Shown: one piece after another, positions 59,559-64,000 of the stretch
Layout: each line of letters opens with the position of its first letter
Numbering within the stretch: the stretch's first letter is position 1
From: Scedosporium boydii
Lineage: Eukaryota; Ascomycota; Sordariomycetes; Microascales; Microascaceae
Assembly: GCA_002221725.1 (NCBI GenBank)
Contig: NJFT01000132.1
Coordinates: forward strand, 47,517 to 111,516
Length of the DNA: 64,000 nt
Direction: 5' to 3'
The notes under the pieces: model-generated
What the model was told of the DNA's origin: nothing
Seen by the model: the letters and a program-made list of their open reading frames with translations, nothing else
Databases searched by the model: none
Program-made: the position numbers and the translations under genes

Positions 59559-60990
59559 GGTTGATTCCTGGAGAGTGACTGGGCAGGTGGTCCTCGACAC
59601 GCAGTGAAGTGCTATGGAGAGGCAGAGCGAAGACCAAACGATAATTTGAGGTCGAGTCTGTACAGTCAGCAAGTCATGTCAGGAAGTTGCATTGTCGAGG
59701 CTATGATTGGTAACTTCCTTGTCTCCGTCTAGTTCGGAACATCTCACGTGACTACTCACTTCCAGTGAAGCACCAAGCATTGAGTATCAAGGTTCTAACT
59801 GAGGTTACATACTTCCCTCCATTTATCAAATACTCCATCTCTCTCACTCAAATAATCTGGTATTCTTCCATGAAAATCCTTCAATATCCTTGACATGCAG
59901 TGTTTGGACCTCGAGTAATACACTTCCATCGACCTTGATCAGATCCAGATCTCGGATTACCTAAGCTCCCCAAGATCTATCCGTGCGAGTCTCGTTTTTC
60001 GGCCCTAGCTAAGCACTGTACGTACCACTGTCTTGCACTGCGTACCTTAGTACATGGCACACCCTTGACAAGGCTCTGGCCCAACCGGAAAAGCCAAGCC
60101 AAAACCACAACCATCACCATCACCACCAGTTCCCAATCACCCACATTGTTATGTTATGTGGGATCGCGTGCATCTCAACACAATCTTCAAACAATCGACT
60201 GCAGACTCCTAACTGACTGCCAGCGATCATCTTATCGAGACAGAGAGCGTGAAGCATAATCCAGCGCAATTACCCTCTTACCAACCCTATTGTTTCGACC
60301 GCCGATCTCGCCGCCGGCCCCCCTCCCCCTCGAATTCAAGGAACCAGAGTGGTGGCACAACCCTCGATTGGCCCTTGACATCTCACTTTCCGATCTGAGG
60401 ATCGCTCTTCCAGGGCCTCTCCAGGCTTTGACCTCTTACTCGGCCTTTCGTTCCCAATGAAGAACTGGAGGTCCCCTTCGAAAAGAAAATCATACACCAG
60501 GAGGAAATAGAGATTGCTTCCTCGTGATCCTTTTAACCACAGCCCTTCGCGAGACCACACCCGAGTTCCTCCGTATATCCCAGGCCACGATCCGGGCCCG
60601 GCACCTCGTCTTATCCCTCCTACACCCCCTCCGCCTCCGCCTTCTCCCAGTCCGGTTCTTGTCTCCCAATCTGCGCGAAGGCCGCCCCCTCGGCCTCCCC
60701 ATCACCATCCGTTTAGTCTCCGGCCTCTCAGCCCTGGAGTTAATACTGTAACACATTAGAGACGTCCCCAACCGACTAGGTTTGAGATCCTGCGACTATT
60801 TAAGAATACCTCCGTGCGATCGATCTGGCCAACCCCGACACGACCAGAAAATCCGCGACTGATCTGGGCGCCAACACCACAAGATAGGCTCATACCGTCT
60901 GTACCTCCTAGTTTACTCGCGCAAGCTACTCAAGCTCCGATATATCTACCAGCAGGGCCTGTTTCTTACGTTCAGATCCCTATCCGTGTG
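59559..60990. other. Divergent intergenic region
   Basis: Promoters of the complex I subunit (-) and POP2 (+). Contains TCACGTGA at 59744 and pyrimidine-rich leaders. The open frame upstream of 60991 is proline-rich leader sequence without ATG in frame. Confidence 0.6.
59744..59751. promoter_or_regulatory. Palindromic E-box TCACGTGA upstream of the complex I gene
   Basis: Perfect 8-bp palindrome matching the Cbf1 consensus with flanks, about 190 bp upstream of the complex I subunit start codon. Binding is inferred, not shown. Confidence 0.45.
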
Positions 60991-62609
60991 ATGCCGCCGC
61001 ATCAAATATCAAGGTTCGCTAGCGGGCCGACGCTAGCGTATCATCAGCAACAACAGTTCCAGTCGCACGCAGCGCAATCCCATGCCGCGGCCGCCCACCA
61101 ACCGCCGCTCGCCGGCACCCACTCCTACATAAACGCGAACGCGCAACTGAACGCGTTCCAAAACCCGACAAATGGTGGTCTAGCGGGAGTGGGTGGTCTG
61201 AATAGCGGCGGGTTCATAGACGGACCTCGTCTCGCTTTTCAGGGCGCCACCGGCTTCCAGCAGCAACAGCAGCATGGGCAGGCGCAACACGCCCTCGGCG
61301 TCGAGTACCCTCCCAACGTCCGCGCTCAGTCGAATAAGGGCCGGATAAGGGAGGTTTGGAAGCACAACCTTCACGAAGAGATGGCTACGTTACGGAGGCT
61401 CGTGGATAGCTATCCGTACATTGCAATGGTAAGTTTGTGTGTTTCAAGAGTGGCAGTGCTATCCACAGGCGTTTATTCTTCGCCTTTGCGCCCGACGGCT
61501 TTTTTGTCTCGTCTATAGTCCATCGTTCTCACATACATCTCCAACAGGATACTGAGTTTCCTGGTGTTGTCTCAAGGCCTATGGGTAACTTCCGTGGCAA
61601 GAGCGATTACCACTACCAATGTCTCCGAACGAACGTCGACATGCTCAAAGTCATCCAGATCGGCATTACCCTCTTTAACGAAGCGGGCGAGACGATCCCC
61701 GCAAGGCCAAACTCGACCGAGGATGCCCTGGGAAAGCGCGGCAGCCAGGCGTCGTTCCCTTGCTCTTGGCAATTCAACTTCAAGTTCTCATTAAAGGACG
61801 ACATGTACAACGAAAAGTCGATCGAATCCCTCCAGAGCGCGGGGATCGACTTCAACACGCTCGAACGCGACGGGATCGACCCGCACGATTTCGCGGCTCT
61901 CCTCCTCCCGTCCGGGCTCGTCCTCGAAGACGACGTCCACTGGATCTCGTTCCACGGAGGGTACGACTTTGGTTATTTGACAAAGCTCCTGATGTGCACG
62001 GCTCTGCCGAACGACGAGGTGGATTTCGAGAAGCTTATGAAGACGTACTTTCCATCCACTTTCGACGTTAAGCACTTGATGAAGTACGCCATTAAGCTCT
62101 ACAACAGCGGCATCCTCGCCACCAACGACCCTAGCATTTCGGAGGTCCTGCAGAAGTTCGAGCATAAGAGCGGCCTGGAGAACATTGCCGAGACGCTCAA
62201 GATTAAGCGCGTGGGCGCGGCGCACCAGGCCGGCTCCGACTCGCTCCTAACGGGTAAAGTCTTCTTCCAGATCCGTGAGAGGATATTCGGCAACGAGATT
62301 GCGCCCGAACACGTCGGCAAGGTTTGGGGCTTGGGTGTGCCTGATGTCTTGCCGCATAGTCTCCCCGCCACCAACTCCGACCTTGCCGCAGCAGCAGGCG
62401 CAAATGGAAACGGGAACGGGAACGGGAACAACAACAAGGGAAACAACGGAGGACCTAGCACCCCGAACACCGGCAGCGTCGGCCTCGCCAGCACACCGGG
62501 TACGGCGCAGACTCATCACGGTGTTAACGGAGGATCGATGGGACCCATGACGCCGGGAGGCGGCGGCGGGGTCTTTGGCAACTTTGCCTTTTCCGGCGCC
62601 AGCAGATAA
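60991..62609 (+). CDS. pop2: CCR4-NOT deadenylase Pop2/Caf1
   Basis: Two exons, 60991-61428 and 61548-62609 (119-nt intron, GTAAGT...AACAG), 499 residues. The N-terminal ~110 residues are Gln/Ala/Gly/Asn-rich low complexity. The DEDD nuclease domain starts at IREVWKHNLHEEM. Catalytic residues are D147 and E149 (DTEFPGVV), D286 (GGYDFGY), and D377 with H372 (AAHQAGSDS). Caf1 shortens mRNA poly(A) tails as part of CCR4-NOT and also bridges Ccr4 to Not1. The C-terminal extension after about residue 390 is Asn/Gly/Thr-rich (an NGNGNGN-type run near 410). The start is the first in-frame ATG ahead of the low-complexity part. Confidence 0.95.
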
Positions 62610-63510
62610 GGAGATAAGATGTAGTTTATAGTCCCTCACTGTCTTTCTCCTTTTTTTTCGCTTTCTCTCTTATCTGTCTATGGGCCTGTTGATTTCTCCG
62701 GTACTCCGCTGTGTTTTTGTTCGTTGGTTTTTCCTGTTTTTCGGTTCCACCCCATGATGTTAGGTAGCTTAACCCCGTGGACAGCTTTGGTTCTTCTTAC
62801 AAAAACCCAAACATTCCCGTTTTTACCTCCTTCGAACTCGTGTATTTTTTTTCTTCCTTCTTCTTCCTTCGACAATAAGCGGCTGTGAAATATATGGATT
62901 TGTGTTTACAACGGTAAAAAAAAGGAAACAGTACTCACGGGGATGAGCAAAGGAGAGAGAATAAGAAGAAGCCGGTTGGGGAGTTTCTCTGTGTGTGGGA
63001 ATACGGGCGGGTGGTGTTTTCGAGCTGGGGGTTTCTTGTGTCATGGAGCGAAGGTTTTTGGGTTCTTCGTTTTCTCTCTAGTTTTGGTAGGGTGTTAGAT
63101 AGCAGGTGCAATAAGCTCTTGTTCTTGTTCGTTTTTTCTTCCGTCTTTGTGTGAATGTCTGTGGTTGTCTTTCGCGCTTGCTTCTCTTACGACTTCAGGG
63201 GATTGAGTAGGCCCTGGGACCTGTGTCGTGATGTTTTGAGCCATGGTCTTAAATCGATGTGTGAGTCTCCCTCTCGTATTTCACCACCTTTCCGCCATTT
63301 GGTCTACCACTAGATCAACCTCGTCGCCGAGATGGATGAAAAGAAAGCAGATCCTCTAGTCATTCATATCCAATGAAACTCGATTGTTGTTGCAGTCTAT
63401 ATCCCAATCTATGGAATCATAACCCATTCCCAACCCATCCCAATCCAATCCAAAATCATGAAAAGCCCCCAAAGCACCGAAGATCTCTCCCCCCCAACCG
63501 GAGTGTACGT
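62610..63510. other. Convergent intergenic region
   Basis: 3' flanks of POP2 and of the partial gene at the right edge; T-rich stretches, no gene seen. Confidence 0.6.
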
Positions 63511-64000
63511 CTACATACCCACCCGATTAACCACATCCAACGCCCCCTCAACAGCGCTCTCCAACGCCGCAACCGTCTGCTTCAACCCCTTATTCTCATC
63601 CCTCAGCAGGCTAACAGTATCCCACGCGACCCTCGCATCCCCGCCCCGACAATTTGCACAGCTGGCCGCCTGTCCCCTCGCCGCCGCGTTGCCATCCTCC
63701 CCGTCTCCGGCGATGCCCTTGAGGATCTTTTGGAATGCGCTGAGACGTTGCGGTTGTTGTTGTTGTTGTTGGTGGTGGAGGGCGCGGGGTTTGTTGAAGG
63801 GGATGGGCGTAGTTTTCGATGGGATGGGGGTCGTTGCTGCATTCTTGCCTTGAATGGGTGAGGAAGAGGGAGAAGAGTCAACGGCGGCAGCAGCAGCTTC
63901 GCTGATAGACCCCCCAGGAGGAAGCGTAGGACTCCTCGACCTCGAAAAAACACTCCCCCCCTCAAAACTCTCCTCATCCGTCTCAAACCCATCCCCCTTC
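63511..64000 (-). CDS. C-terminal part of an unknown protein (partial)
   Basis: Minus-strand frame open from the window edge to a TAG at 63511-63513, about 163 codons. The N-terminal part of the fragment is Ser/Pro-rich and disordered, followed by a Gln run encoded by a CAA repeat, then a conserved-looking end: LSAFQKILKGIAG, a CANC motif with WDTVSLLRDENKGLK, and a coiled coil ALESAVEGALDVV. The CxxC-then-coiled-coil ending resembles the tails of some fungal FHA-domain and coiled-coil proteins, but no FHA domain is inside the window, so the identity is open. It has no start codon inside the window, which is why it is partial. Confidence 0.6.
   Translation of the reverse strand, partial: KGDGFETDEESFEGGSVFSRSRSPTLPPGGSISEAAAAAVDSSPSSSPIQGKNAATTPIPSKTTPIPFNKPRALHHQQQQQQPQRLSAFQKILKGIAGDGEDGNAAARGQAASCANCRGGDARVAWDTVSLLRDENKGLKQTVAALESAVEGALDVVNRVGM

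Noticed and set aside
1..64000. CRISPR arrays, prokaryotic operons, rRNA genes, complete transposons
   Set aside because: None seen; no regularly spaced repeats, no terminal inverted repeats with an intact transposase.

Overview
The window is nuclear DNA of a filamentous ascomycete (Pezizomycotina). The genes are split by short introns, mostly 53-155 nt, with GT...AG ends and CTAAC/CTGAC-type branch points. The proteins also fit: homoaconitase of the alpha-aminoadipate lysine pathway, a CBF1-type bHLH factor, the GID-complex E3 subunit Fyv10/Gid9, the Pop2/Caf1 deadenylase, a fungal F-box protein and the fungal variant of the GFA-like family. I cannot name the species; nothing seen contradicts a Sordariomycete-like fungus. 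Exon maps were built by hand from splice signals, reading phase and conservation of the resulting protein.

Layout. 0-0.8 kb: 3' part of an ankyrin/ZZ zinc-finger gene. 0.8-7.5 kb: a long stretch without a supportable gene. 7.5-19.5 kb: a TMEM198-like membrane protein with a long tail, a GFA-like protein and an intracellular GH1 beta-glucosidase, all on +. 19.9-23.2 kb: an unknown protein on - and an MDR oxidoreductase on + that needs a frameshift. 23.2-31.3 kb: a decayed accessory segment with coding-like fragments broken by stops and frameshifts, a small RRM gene, and an F-box gene whose conserved C-terminus lies behind two in-frame stops. 32.5-34.4 kb: two small unknown genes. 35.6-42.5 kb: a divergent pair, an acyl-CoA-synthetase-like ligase (-) and LYS4 homoaconitase (+). 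45.1-51.2 kb: a convergent pair, a DUF2235 hydrolase (+) and a large secreted, probably GPI-anchored VWA7/hemicentin-like protein (-). 52.7-62.6 kb: a housekeeping block with CBF1 (-), FYV10/GID9 (+), the complex I B12 subunit (-) and POP2/CAF1 (+). 63.5 kb to the end: the C-terminal part of an unknown gene on -.

Most genes are independent housekeeping or accessory units; there is no operon and no recognisable secondary-metabolite cluster. The most unusual feature is the third intron of the DUF2235 gene (46019-46093). It has AT...AC ends but otherwise normal U2-type signals (ATAAGT donor, CTAAC branch site), and removing it restores a conserved stretch of the protein. Other points of interest are a recurrent intergenic 11-mer GTACTTCGTAC, a series of start-codon microexons of 12-20 nt, the degraded 23-31 kb segment, and a VWA-like domain without its metal-binding motif, preceded by three 15-residue repeats.
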